From the NCBI GenBank assembly GCA_017989935.1, contig JAGNOY010000003.1, positions 1 to 27,215 on the forward strand: a DNA stretch of 27,215 bases, read 5' to 3'. Shown piece after piece: positions 6,995 to 15,416 of this stretch (positions are counted from its first letter, which is position 1; every line of letters begins with the position of its first letter). Origin of the DNA: Chitinophagaceae bacterium (lineage in GTDB: Bacteria > Bacteroidota > Bacteroidia > Chitinophagales > Chitinophagaceae). The notes beneath the pieces were generated by a model that was given only the letters and a program-made list of their open reading frames with translations, ran no database searches and had not been told where the DNA came from. The position numbers and the translations under genes are program-made.

Positions 6995-9283
6995 ATGAAA
7001 AAGATTTACACGACTATTTGTTTTTTGATTTTATGTTCTACACAGTTAATACTTGCTCAATCTAAACCAGAGGACTTAGTCTTTAATATCTCGGTAAGCC
7101 AAACTCAACTTCCTTCAATTAAACTTTCTTGGAATAAACAAGTTGGAGTAAGTACTTACACTGTTTTCCGAAAATATAGGCATGAAAAGGTGTTCGATAT
7201 CATCGCAAATAACCTACCTATCAATGATACTTTTTTTACAGATGTAAATGTCACCATCGGAGCTGCTTATGAATATGCTGTTCAAAGTGCTACGAATCCT
7301 AATATTTCTGGATATGTTTATGCAGGTATCGAAGTACCTGTAGTGCATCAAGCTGGTGAATTATTGTTGGTGATTGATAATACCTATCAACAAGCTGCTG
7401 CTGCAGACTTAGACATTTATAAAACAGATCTAATCAAAGAAGGATGGAAAGTTAGTACAGCATATGTTTCTCGTACCGAATCCGTAGTGAATGTAAAACA
7501 AATCATTTTAAATCATTATGTGGCAAATCCAAGTGGACTTAAAGGTGTAATTTTATTAGGTCATGTAGCAGTACCCTATAGCGGTAATATTTCTCCTGAT
7601 GGTCATTCCGATCATGTAGGGGCTTGGCCATCTGATATGTTTTATAGCGATATGAATACACAATCACCTAATTGGTCTGATCAAACTTTAAACAATGTTT
7701 CAGCCACTGACATCCGCAACCACAATGTTGTGGGAGATGGCAAATTTGATTTAAGCACCAGAACTTCAGCTTGCAATATGAAAATATTTGTTGGAAGAGT
7801 AGATGTGTTTAATATGTCTTACATTAATTCAAACGATGTAATTTTATTTAAACAATATCTCCAAAAAAATCATACATACAGAGCAGGGATCAAAAAATTC
7901 AGACAAGCCGGATTGGTTGATGATAATTTTGGTTTCATGTACGGAGAAGCCTTCGCCCAAAATGGATGGAGAAATTTTTCATCACTTGTGGGTGGAAGTC
8001 AAGTTAAAGCAGGTGATTATTTTACAGACCTAAAAACAGATTCATATATATGGAGCTATGGTTGTGGCGGCGGATGGAATACAGGCGCCACAGGGGTGGG
8101 TACTACAAATAGTTTCAAAACAAGCGAGGTGTCAAGTGTGTTTACCATGCTTTATGGGAGCTATTTTGGAGATTGGGATACAAAAAATAATTTTCTCAGA
8201 GCGCCTTTAGCAAGCCCCTCTTCAACATTAGTAAGCGTTTGGGGTGGTAGACCAAATTGGTTTTTTCATACAATGGCTTTAGGAGAGCCTATCGGATATA
8301 GTTATCTAAATTCTATCGAAAATGATTACACTTATTTACCTCGAGGAATTTTTGCAGATCAAGTGCATCAATCACTCTTAGGAGACCCCTCTTTAAAAAT
8401 GTATATGTTTGACGCCCCTACTTCAATCAACGCAGTAGGCATAGAAAATGGAACTAAGGTAGCGTTAAACTGGTCAGCTTCAACAGATGCCGAGGTTCTT
8501 GGATATTATGTGTATCGTGCAACTAATGTAGAAGGCGATTTTGAATTGCTTACGCCAAACTATATAACCTCCACAGATTTCATTGATGAATTTCCTATCG
8601 TAAATGGCAACGAATTAAAAAGTGTATACATGGTGAAGGCTGTAAAATTAGAACATTCAAATACAGGCACCTTCTACAACCTAAGTCCAGGCATTATTGC
8701 TAATCAAATTCTAAATTCAATTCCTTTACCCGTTGAGTTAATTTCATTCAATGGAATACAAGAAAATGATCTCAGCAATACATTAAATTGGACCGTAGAT
8801 CATGAAGTAAATCTCCAAGGCTATGAAATTGAAGTGAGCGAGGATCAACATGCATTTCAAAAAATTGGTTTTGTTGAAGCCAACAACCAAAGCACACAAC
8901 AACAAGCATATCAATTTAATGATAAACAACCATTCAAAAACAGCTACTATAGATTGAAAATTTTAGATCAAGACGGTAAGTATATCTATTCCGAAGTTGT
9001 CTATTTAAAACTAAGCGAATTTTCACAAGAAACTACGATTTATCCAAATCCCTGCAAACATAGTTTAAACATACAATACCAGACTTCAACACAAGGTGAA
9101 CTTTCTATAGAACTCCTTGATCTTCGAGGCAAATTGCTAAGAACTCAGCTTGTACAGGTAACAGAAGGGAAAAATACCTTTCAATTCAACGATTTAGCCA
9201 CATTGCCCTCAGGGTTATATTTCCTCAAACTGCTACAAGAAGGAACTACTTCAGCCTCAATTTACAAAGTCATGAAGGAGTAA
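6995..9283 (+). CDS. T9SS-exported gingipain-like (C25 peptidase fold) protein, catalytic dyad apparently lost
   Basis: This 762-residue protein has a signal peptide (residues 1-22). Residues ~30-115 look like a fibronectin III domain (IKLSWNKQVGVSTYTVFRK). Residues ~120-470 resemble a C25 (gingipain) caspase-like domain: a start LLLVIDNTYQ, GVILLGHVAVPYSG (185-197), KIFVGRVDVFN (263-273), and the closing LLGDPSLKMY (461-470), which is a hallmark of C25 proteins. At the two positions where gingipains have the catalytic His and Cys I read YGCGGG (355-360) and MLYGSYFGDW (385-394), i.e. Cys357 for His and Ser389 for Cys. It may thus be non-proteolytic. A second FN3 domain spans ~475-570, a PVELISFNG-type domain ~578-680, and a type A sorting domain starts TTIYPNPCKHSLN (~684). 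It is followed by a terminator, so it is a single-gene unit. Confidence 0.8.
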   Translation: MKKIYTTICFLILCSTQLILAQSKPEDLVFNISVSQTQLPSIKLSWNKQVGVSTYTVFRKYRHEKVFDIIANNLPINDTFFTDVNVTIGAAYEYAVQSATNPNISGYVYAGIEVPVVHQAGELLLVIDNTYQQAAAADLDIYKTDLIKEGWKVSTAYVSRTESVVNVKQIILNHYVANPSGLKGVILLGHVAVPYSGNISPDGHSDHVGAWPSDMFYSDMNTQSPNWSDQTLNNVSATDIRNHNVVGDGKFDLSTRTSACNMKIFVGRVDVFNMSYINSNDVILFKQYLQKNHTYRAGIKKFRQAGLVDDNFGFMYGEAFAQNGWRNFSSLVGGSQVKAGDYFTDLKTDSYIWSYGCGGGWNTGATGVGTTNSFKTSEVSSVFTMLYGSYFGDWDTKNNFLRAPLASPSSTLVSVWGGRPNWFFHTMALGEPIGYSYLNSIENDYTYLPRGIFADQVHQSLLGDPSLKMYMFDAPTSINAVGIENGTKVALNWSASTDAEVLGYYVYRATNVEGDFELLTPNYITSTDFIDEFPIVNGNELKSVYMVKAVKLEHSNTGTFYNLSPGIIANQILNSIPLPVELISFNGIQENDLSNTLNWTVDHEVNLQGYEIEVSEDQHAFQKIGFVEANNQSTQQQAYQFNDKQPFKNSYYRLKILDQDGKYIYSEVVYLKLSEFSQETTIYPNPCKHSLNIQYQTSTQGELSIELLDLRGKLLRTQLVQVTEGKNTFQFNDLATLPSGLYFLKLLQEGTTSASIYKVMKE

Positions 9284-9307
9284 TTCTACTTTCTAATAAC
9301 TTTATTT

Positions 9308-9343
9308 AGCCGTTTCATTCAATTGGAACGGCTTTTATTTTTT
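9308..9343 (+). terminator. Rho-independent terminator of the gingipain-like gene
   Basis: AGCCGTT (9308-9314) pairs with AACGGCT (9327-9333) around a 12-nt loop, followed by a T-rich tail (TTTATTTTTT). It lies 25 bp after the stop codon at 9283. Confidence 0.8.
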
Positions 9344-9355
9344 AAATCATTTTTT

Positions 9356-9437
9356 GGGCGGCACACACGCTTTCGCTTATACGCCTCCCGCGCCGAAGCC
9401 AAGCGCGGTGCGGGGTATACGCTCTATCGTTGCCGCA
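9356..9437. repeat. GC-rich dispersed repeat, element A
   Basis: This GC-rich island in an AT-rich spacer carries CCGCGC and GCGCGG (about 9388-9408) able to form a hairpin, followed by GGGGTATACGCTCTATC (9412-9428). That last segment resembles the core of the elements near 16757, 23820 and 26656. It lies between the terminator and the padR promoter. It resembles the hairpin repeats common between genes in Bacteroidota; it has no coding potential. Confidence 0.5.
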
Positions 9438-9485
9438 ATACAAACTACCCGTATTATCAAAATGCTAGTTAAATTAGTATGCCCA

Positions 9486-9501
9486 TTACATAGTTATGTA
9501 A
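9486..9501. promoter_or_regulatory. Palindrome, candidate PadR operator 1
   Basis: TTACATAgtTATGTAA is a perfect inverted repeat of two 7-bp half-sites. It contains the ACAT/ATGT words typical of PadR-family operators and lies 77 bp before the padR start. PadR regulators commonly repress their own operon. Confidence 0.5.
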
Positions 9502-9524
9502 AATAGTTTGTTAAAATCAGTACT

Positions 9525-9542
9525 ATGTATTGCATAATACAT
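9525..9542. promoter_or_regulatory. Palindrome, candidate PadR operator 2
   Basis: ATGTATTgcatAATACAT is a second perfect inverted repeat (7-bp half-sites, 4-nt centre), 36 bp upstream of the chosen padR start. A further half-site ATGTATT follows at about 9547. I recall TATTGCATAATAC-like sequences ahead of padR genes in other Bacteroidota, which supports autoregulation. Confidence 0.55.
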
Positions 9543-9577
9543 GGCAATGTATTAGGTTTGCATTCAAATCACGCGAT

Positions 9578-9919
9578 ATGGCAACAATAAATACCGATAA
9601 TATTCAAAGTCAAATGAAAAAAGGACTCCTTGAATTTGCAATATTATCAATCATTCAGCGCGGCGAAGCTTATCCAAGTGACATTACCCAAGAATTAAAA
9701 GATTCAGGCATGCAAGTCCTCGAAGGAACACTTTACCCTTTGTTAACTAGATTAAAAAATGCAGGATATCTCGATTATAGATGGGTAGAAAGTAGTGGAG
9801 GGCCTCCCAGAAAATATTTTACCATGACAGAAACAGGTAAAGAGTTTTACCTCACCCTACAATCTACGTGGATAGAAATAAGTACAGCAGTCAATAAAAT
9901 CACAAACACCAATCACTAA
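9578..9919 (+). CDS. PadR-family transcriptional regulator
   Basis: With the start at 9578 (MATINTDNIQSQMKKG) the protein has 113 residues, typical for small PadR (PF03551) regulators; an ATG at 9530 would begin inside the second palindrome and add 16 residues that look non-coding. The winged-helix core is clear: KKGLLEFAILSIIQRGEAYP, then the recognition region EGTLYPLLTRLKNAGYLDYRW, and the wing SSGGPPRKYFTMTETGKE. The short C-terminal helix (LQSTWIEISTAVNKI) is the usual dimerisation helix. It probably represses its own operon through the palindromes at 9486 and 9525 and is released by an unknown signal. The PspC-domain gene starts 18 bp downstream, a pairing common in Bacteroidota, suggesting that it senses or responds to envelope conditions. 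Confidence 0.9.
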   Translation: MATINTDNIQSQMKKGLLEFAILSIIQRGEAYPSDITQELKDSGMQVLEGTLYPLLTRLKNAGYLDYRWVESSGGPPRKYFTMTETGKEFYLTLQSTWIEISTAVNKITNTNH

Positions 9920-9937
9920 TTCCAAAAAAAGAAGAAC

Positions 9938-11893
9938 ATGGAAAAAATTATCCAAATAAATTATCAAGGAAGAAATATTTCTTTTGAAGAAAAGGCATTT
10001 CAAATATTTCAACAATACGAATCAGATTTGAAAGCTTATTTTCTAAAAGAAGAAGGGGGTGATGAAACTTTTGCCGACTTACAATACAGAATGGGAGAAA
10101 TCTTTGAAGAGAAATTAAAAGGCGGAGCCATTTCAATCAATCAACAGGATATTGATGAACTAATTGCCACCATTGGAAAGCCAGCAGATTTAGATCCCGA
10201 TCGAGAAGAATCTAAACCCAAGGCAGATCCGCCACCAATCATTAAAAAACAACTTTTTAGAAATAAATTCAAAGGCGAAAAAATTATTGGCGGAGTTTGC
10301 AGTGGTATCGCCAATTATTTTTCCATCGATCCAATTGCTGTTCGTTTGGTATTTATTGTATTTACCATTTTTAATGTCGCCACCTTATTTAAATTTAATT
10401 TAGGTATTGTAGCTTATATTATATTATGGATAGCACTAAAACCTGCCTACCTCAAACAGAACACCACAAACAAGTTATTTCGAAATCCAAAGGATAAAGT
10501 GTTAGGGGGTGTTTGCAGTGGATTGGCGCAATTTTTCAATACAGATTCATGGATTATGCGATCCATATTTCTAATCCCATTTTTGCTCGGTGTGGTGTCT
10601 GATCACAACGATTGGCATAAAATTCACTTTTTAGGTACTTCGTTCTATTCATTAACGTTTATTACCTATTGCGTGCTTTGGGTGATTGTGCCTTTGGCTA
10701 AAAATTCCACGGATTATATGTTATTAAAAGGCGAACCAATTAATATATCAACCATCCAACATTCAATCTCCATGCAAAATATTACAGATGCTTCTAAATC
10801 AGGATTGAATACTTTTTTGAAAGTGGTTGCCTATATACTGATCATTGTTTTTATGATTTCAATTTTACCTGTGTTAGGATCTATCATCATGGCATCATTA
10901 CTATCTTATAATTTAGCAGATGTCATATTATTTACAAGCTATAATAAAACCTTAGCCCTCTTTACAGTGTTATTTTTAGGCATACTACCCTTTGTTGGTT
11001 TAATACTTTGGGGTGTGCGTAAGCTTGCTGGTTTTAATTCGCCGAACAAATCACTCAGAGTTATTTTTATTGCTTTACATACCTTAGGTTGGGTGTGCGG
11101 GTTTTTATTAATTGCCATCATCGGATCAGATAATAAACCATACCAACCCATAGCTGAGCATATTCAAATTCAAGGAAATTTCGATACGCTTTTCGTGAAA
11201 CCCCTAGACACAGAATTAGAATATACTGGAAATGCTTTTTATGAAATAAACCCATTTGGAAGTATCATCGAAAAAACACCCGGACAAAACCATATACATG
11301 GTGTATGGGTTAAGTACAAAAATACTGATGAACCTAATTTTAGTATGGATATAGAAAAATCAGCTTTTGGTAAAAATAGATTTTATGCAACAGAACATGC
11401 TAACGCCACTTTTTTTGATTATAAAATTCAAGAGAATAATGTCTTGCTTGCTTCAATCATTAAGCTAAATAACAAAAATCCTTATCATTTTCAGAATGTA
11501 AAAGTTACTATTTATATACCCAAAGGGAAAACTGTGGTAGTTTCTGAACAACTAAAAAAACAATTAAAGCACACATTTAGAGCTAATCACAAAAATTTCT
11601 TTTTCAATTTTGATAGTGATCATGATGTAAAAGAAGATAAGGTGATTACAAATCATGAAACAAATGTTGACATTGATGTTAATCCACCTCAAGAAGATGA
11701 TGATAAGCAAGTAGAAGCCCAAGAAATCTTGCAAAAGAAAGAAGAAATTCAAGAAGCTGCCAAAGAAATGGAAGACAAAGTGCTAGAAGCTAAACGCGAA
11801 TTAGAAGATGCAAGAATCAAGGCTGAAAGAAAAATCGAAGAGGCTAAAAAAGAACTCGAAAACTCTATTAAAGACACCTTAAACAACCAATAA
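9938..11893 (+). CDS. Membrane protein with two PspC domains, PadR-linked
   Basis: This is a 651-residue protein. Residues 1-85 form a soluble alpha-helical N-terminus of the kind found on PadR-linked membrane proteins (FEEKAFQIFQQYESDLKAYF, DIDELIATIGKPADLD). Two PspC domains follow, each with the GGVCSGIA-type start: residues ~108-170 (IIGGVCSGIANYFSIDP) and ~181-255 (LGGVCSGLAQFFNTDSW). Three further hydrophobic segments lie at ~290-322, ~333-360 and ~375-400. A large polar region (~405-585) is probably beta-rich and periplasmic. The last ~60 residues are a Glu/Lys-rich coiled coil (QEILQKKEEIQEAAKEMEDK). PspC proteins take part in envelope stress responses in enterobacteria; in Bacteroidota the role is not defined. 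It is co-transcribed with padR and most likely under its control. Confidence 0.85.
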   Translation: MEKIIQINYQGRNISFEEKAFQIFQQYESDLKAYFLKEEGGDETFADLQYRMGEIFEEKLKGGAISINQQDIDELIATIGKPADLDPDREESKPKADPPPIIKKQLFRNKFKGEKIIGGVCSGIANYFSIDPIAVRLVFIVFTIFNVATLFKFNLGIVAYIILWIALKPAYLKQNTTNKLFRNPKDKVLGGVCSGLAQFFNTDSWIMRSIFLIPFLLGVVSDHNDWHKIHFLGTSFYSLTFITYCVLWVIVPLAKNSTDYMLLKGEPINISTIQHSISMQNITDASKSGLNTFLKVVAYILIIVFMISILPVLGSIIMASLLSYNLADVILFTSYNKTLALFTVLFLGILPFVGLILWGVRKLAGFNSPNKSLRVIFIALHTLGWVCGFLLIAIIGSDNKPYQPIAEHIQIQGNFDTLFVKPLDTELEYTGNAFYEINPFGSIIEKTPGQNHIHGVWVKYKNTDEPNFSMDIEKSAFGKNRFYATEHANATFFDYKIQENNVLLASIIKLNNKNPYHFQNVKVTIYIPKGKTVVVSEQLKKQLKHTFRANHKNFFFNFDSDHDVKEDKVITNHETNVDIDVNPPQEDDDKQVEAQEILQKKEEIQEAAKEMEDKVLEAKRELEDARIKAERKIEEAKKELENSIKDTLNNQ

Positions 11894-12019
11894 CATGAAT
11901 TTTGATTTACTGAAAGAGATCATCAGATTTTTAAGCTATTTCAATGAGATCCCGTTTTTAGAATTATTTATGTAACAATTTCGTAATCCATGCGAATTCA
12001 TTTGCAAAATTTTCTTCCT

Positions 12020-12027
12020 TACTTTTG
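12020..12027 (+). promoter_or_regulatory. Candidate Bacteroidota -7 element upstream of the response regulator
   Basis: TACTTTTG matches the TAnnTTTG -7 consensus of Bacteroidota housekeeping promoters, 12 bp before the ATG at 12040. A TTTG at 12001-12004 is closer than the usual -33 spacing, so the upstream part is weak. If used, the leader would be very short. Confidence 0.4.
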
Positions 12028-12039
12028 TAAAAACCTTGT

Positions 12040-12717
12040 ATGGAAAAGAAAATCGGAAAGATTTTAGTTGTAGATGATGAGAAGGATATTGTTGAAATGA
12101 TTCAATACAATCTCGAATCAAATGGATATGAGGTAGAAGCAGTGTATAATGGGGTTGATGCCATGTCAAAAGCATCGAGTTTCAAACCTGATCTTATTTT
12201 GTTGGATGTAATGATGCCTCATAAAGACGGAATTCAAACTTGTATCGAGCTTAGATCTAAACCAGCATTTAATGATATTGTAGTTATTTTCTTAACGGCA
12301 TTAGCTGATGAAGCGGCTGAAATAAAAGGTTTAGAAGCCGGTGCAGATGACTATATTTCCAAACCCATTAAACCTAAATTATTACTGTCTCGCGTACAGT
12401 CAGCATTCCGTCGGATTCATAAAACTGATGGACAAACCATGAGTTTTCCAGAATTAGAAATCAATCGCGAAAAATTTATTGTTACGCATAAAGGAGTTGA
12501 AGTCAAACTTCCGAGAAAAGAATTTGAATTGCTTGCACTACTCGCCTCCAAACCTGGAAGAGTATTTTTAAGAAATGATATCTTAAATACTGTTTGGGGA
12601 AATGAAGTGATAGTAGGTGATAGAACAATAGATGTTCATGTAAGAAAAATTAGACAGAAACTGAATGAAGATTTTATCCATACCATCAAAGGTGTTGGAT
12701 ACAAGTTTGAAGTTTGA
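12040..12717 (+). CDS. OmpR/PhoB-type response regulator
   Basis: This 225-residue two-domain regulator has a receiver domain (1-~120) with all key residues: acidic pocket D12-D13, phospho-acceptor D56 in LILLDVMMPHKDG, switch T86 in FLTALAD, and K108 in SKPIKP. A C-terminal winged-helix DNA-binding domain (~130-225) contains PRKEFELLALLASKPGRVF, then VWGNEVIVGDRTIDVHVRKI, and IHTIKGVGYKFEV, all typical of the OmpR/PhoB subfamily. It is activated by phosphoryl transfer, presumably from the histidine kinase encoded 38 bp downstream, and then binds promoter DNA. The sensed signal is not evident; phosphate limitation (PhoB-like) is only one possibility. I leave the symbol empty because RprY, PhoB and other Bacteroidota members cannot be told apart by eye. 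Confidence 0.93.
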   Translation: MEKKIGKILVVDDEKDIVEMIQYNLESNGYEVEAVYNGVDAMSKASSFKPDLILLDVMMPHKDGIQTCIELRSKPAFNDIVVIFLTALADEAAEIKGLEAGADDYISKPIKPKLLLSRVQSAFRRIHKTDGQTMSFPELEINREKFIVTHKGVEVKLPRKEFELLALLASKPGRVFLRNDILNTVWGNEVIVGDRTIDVHVRKIRQKLNEDFIHTIKGVGYKFEV

Positions 12718-12755
12718 TGAATTATTTTCTGCGATTATCATTGTAACTTCACCTC

Positions 12756-13799
12756 ATGTTACAAAATAAAAATTTGTCACCTAAGCAAGTAACCTTGTTC
12801 ATAGCTTTGTTGTTATCCCTAGCTGTGGCATTAACTATTTACTTTTACACTATTAGTTGGCAAGCTTCAACCCTGAGTTTTGCATTTATTTTGGTGTTGT
12901 CTTATACCTTAATTTATTATCTAATGGATTGGTATATCTACAGGCAAATAAAATTGATTTATAAATTTATTTCTCAAACTAAAGCTTCTAAAAGAGAAGA
13001 ATTTTATAATCAAGAATTATTACCCAAAAAAACTATTCAAGATGTAAGTCAAGATGTAGAGAAATGGGCCGAAGAACACATTGTAGAAATAGAAAGATTA
13101 CAAAGTAATGTAGCATTTCGAAGAGAATTTTTAATGAATCTTTCGCATGAAATAAAAACGCCCATATTCGCAGCGCAAGGATTTATAGAAACTTTGTTAG
13201 ATGGTGCGATTGAAGATGAAAAAGTCAATAAAATTTTTCTTCAGAAAGCATCAAAAAGTATTGATAGGTTATCAGATTTGGTGAAGGATCTTGATGAAAT
13301 TTCAAAAATCGAATCAAATCAAATCAGTGTTCATAAGTCAGAATTTATTATTCAACAATTGATTCAAGATGTGTTTGAAGAATTGTCTCAAAAGGCAACG
13401 AAGAAGCAAATTAAGTTGCTCATTAAAAAAGGTTGTGATCAGCCTGTAACTGTTTTTGCAGATCTAACAAAGATTAAACAAGTATTAGTAAATTTGATAG
13501 AGAATTCTATTAACTATGGCAAAGAAAATGGTGAAACAGTTGCTGGTATCTATTTAGTTGATCGAAAGCAAGTTTTAATTGAAATCACTGATAATGGAAT
13601 TGGTATCAACGAAGATCATATCTCTAGAGTATTTGAACGGTTTTATAGAACAGATAATGCACGTTCGCGACACGAAGGTGGTACAGGATTAGGGTTAGCC
13701 ATCGTGAAGCATATCATAGAAGCTCACCAACAAACTGTCAACTGTAGAAGCAAACTTGATGTAGGAACTAGCTTCGGATTTACTTTAGAAAGACCCTAA
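12756..13799 (+). CDS. Membrane sensor histidine kinase lacking a separate sensor domain
   Basis: This 347-residue kinase has two closely spaced N-terminal transmembrane helices (~12-32 and ~38-58) joined by only a few residues, so there is almost no periplasmic part. A cytoplasmic linker (~60-120) leads to the HisKA H-box FLMNLSHEIKTPIF with phospho-acceptor H131. The HATPase domain carries the N-box NLIENSINYG, G1 box ITDNGIGI, the F-box ERFYRTD, and G2 box GGTGLGLAIVKHI. It should autophosphorylate and pass the phosphate to the adjacent response regulator. The lack of an extracytoplasmic domain resembles PhoR-like or other intramembrane-sensing kinases. The gene ends at 13799, only 1 bp before the stop of the convergent TPR gene at 13801. 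Confidence 0.92.
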   Translation: MLQNKNLSPKQVTLFIALLLSLAVALTIYFYTISWQASTLSFAFILVLSYTLIYYLMDWYIYRQIKLIYKFISQTKASKREEFYNQELLPKKTIQDVSQDVEKWAEEHIVEIERLQSNVAFRREFLMNLSHEIKTPIFAAQGFIETLLDGAIEDEKVNKIFLQKASKSIDRLSDLVKDLDEISKIESNQISVHKSEFIIQQLIQDVFEELSQKATKKQIKLLIKKGCDQPVTVFADLTKIKQVLVNLIENSINYGKENGETVAGIYLVDRKQVLIEITDNGIGINEDHISRVFERFYRTDNARSRHEGGTGLGLAIVKHIIEAHQQTVNCRSKLDVGTSFGFTLERP

Positions 13800-13800
13800 C

Positions 13801-14820
13801 TTAGAAATTAGTTTTGGTATATCTAAGCGAACGCAAAGAAGGATCTATGGCAAATGCTTGATTAAAAAAAGATTCTGCTTTGGTAGTGTTTCCAGCCTTA
13901 TAATAAGTCATTCCTTTAGTATAAATAACTTCTGCATCTTCGGGATTAATTTCAAGGATTTCGTCTAAGATACTTCTTGCTTTGTTGAAGTCTCCCTTTT
14001 TCATGTACACTTCTGCAATTGCAATATTCAAGTCCTTATCGTAAGGGGCATAATCTTTTGCTTTGGCATAATAAAATAAAGATTTTTCATAATCCTTCAT
14101 TTCTATGTAAGTCAAAGCCCAATTTTCATAAAAGAACTTGGTTTTAAGATATCCTTTATCTTCGGCTAATTGATAAAATTCAATCGACTTCATATATTGA
14201 TTTGCATTATAACAACTCAAGGCTGCTTCGTATATTTTAGTAGGATTTTCAGGATCAAGATTAAATGCCTTAATGTAATAGTTCATGGATTCTGTATACT
14301 TATTCATTTTTTCGTAGCAATTCGCAATCTTGAAAGGCAAATCTCTATCATTAGGCAAGACTTTCTCCGCTCTTAGATATAACCTAACAGCCTGAGGATA
14401 ATGCCCAACTTCGAGATAAGTTCTTGCTAGCATTTTGTTGACATCCCCGTCAGTTGGATTCAGGTTTAATGCCTTCTCAGCATATTCAATACCCTTCATT
14501 TTTTTAGGGCTCATGCTATACATTTCCGCTAAACGAGCCAGGTAAACAATATTTTTATCGTCACTTACTAGTAATTCTTCATAAATAGGGATAGCATCAA
14601 AATATAATCGGCGTGAATACTGTATGTCCGCAAACTCTTTTTTGTACGCTAAATTTTGTGGATCCTCAACTAGGGCTTTAGCCATAAGCTTACCAGCTTC
14701 TGTTAAATTATCCTTGGCTTTATACTTCATGGCATTTTCATACAATTCAGTAGAAGTTTGGGCAATTAACAGATATCCATTAAAAAGATTCAGGGCTAAA
14801 AGAAATAGTGTTTTTTTCAT
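13801..14820 (-). CDS. Exported tetratricopeptide-repeat protein
   Basis: With the start at 14820 (MKKTLFLLALNLFNGYLLIAQ) the protein has 339 residues and a clear signal peptide; the longer frame from 14883 adds 21 residues that would bury it. The rest is almost entirely TPR repeats, about eight of ~34 residues, with classic positions such as AEKALNLNPTDGDVNKMLARTYLEVGHYPQA and AKAKDYAPYDKDLNIAIAEVYMKKGDFNKA split across repeats. TPR arrays form superhelical scaffolds for protein-protein contact. With no sorting domain it is likely periplasmic. The partner is unknown. Its 3' end nearly abuts the histidine kinase gene, so transcripts from the two strands must overlap unless a terminator acts inside one of the genes. 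Confidence 0.85.
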   Translation of the reverse strand: MKKTLFLLALNLFNGYLLIAQTSTELYENAMKYKAKDNLTEAGKLMAKALVEDPQNLAYKKEFADIQYSRRLYFDAIPIYEELLVSDDKNIVYLARLAEMYSMSPKKMKGIEYAEKALNLNPTDGDVNKMLARTYLEVGHYPQAVRLYLRAEKVLPNDRDLPFKIANCYEKMNKYTESMNYYIKAFNLDPENPTKIYEAALSCYNANQYMKSIEFYQLAEDKGYLKTKFFYENWALTYIEMKDYEKSLFYYAKAKDYAPYDKDLNIAIAEVYMKKGDFNKARSILDEILEINPEDAEVIYTKGMTYYKAGNTTKAESFFNQAFAIDPSLRSLRYTKTNF

Positions 14821-14910
14821 GCGAATGCTTTTGCTAAGTGTTTTGTGATTAATAACGAGGATAATTGTAAATGTTGACAACAATTTAAAGTTAAACGAGT
14901 CTCAATTATT

Positions 14911-15156
14911 ATGCCAACTCTTTTTAAACATGGGTGGAAGTTACATAGAAAGCCATTTATTTCTAAAGGTTTTGAGGACGAATCTATAATTAATTAAGAT
15001 AGAATTCGTAAAATCAGAAATTCTGATTGGGAAGTATTAAATAGGGCTCCTGGTAATTTCACTAGTGTTTCAAATTCAAGAAAGCGTCTAATGGATGAAG
15101 AAGTAGTATATCCATTAGGCGATGAAGCAGAAGTTGAAGATGTCAGTGAGAAGTGA
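14911..15156 (+). pseudogene. Possible small gene broken by an in-frame stop
   Basis: From ATG at 14911 the + strand reads 28 codons (MPTLFKHGWKLHRKPFISKG and onward), meets TAA at 14995-14997, then continues in the same frame for 52 more codons to TGA at 15154. The second half looks strongly protein-like (NSDWEVLNRAPGNF, KRLMDEEVVYPLGDEAEVED). Only one late ATG (15091) could restart translation. This is what a single nonsense mutation in an ~80-codon gene would look like. The frame could instead be chance. I do not recognise the product. A minus-strand frame over 14994-15194 is Ser/Phe-rich and looks like its shadow. Confidence 0.35.
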
Positions 15157-15416
15157 AATAAAGTAAATAGGATGCAAAATTTTCGAACAATCATGGATTA
15201 ATACTGATCATCTAATTTCCTTCAAACTTCCTGAAATCAATTGTTTTCACGTTAAACAAACCCTAAAAATGAGCTGATTTTATTTTCTGTCCTTGAAATG
15301 GTTTCGTAGTATTAGTTGAATCAAATTTAAGCACATCAATGGCTTACTTTCTAAAATTTGGCCACTAGTTGCTTCGCCACTCAACTGACAAAATTACAGA
15401 AGATGTTCAAACTCTT
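15157..15416. other. Gene-free spacer
   Basis: Together with the candidate pseudogene this completes a ~600-bp gap between the TPR gene and signal peptidase I. Apart from a short hairpin, AGAAGA/TCTTCT at 15398-15418, overlapping the lepB stop codon and lacking a good T-run, I see no feature in it. Confidence 0.5.

Noticed and set aside
14994..15194. 66-residue minus-strand frame
   Set aside because: Ser/Phe-rich composition opposite a more protein-like + strand frame; it looks like a shadow.
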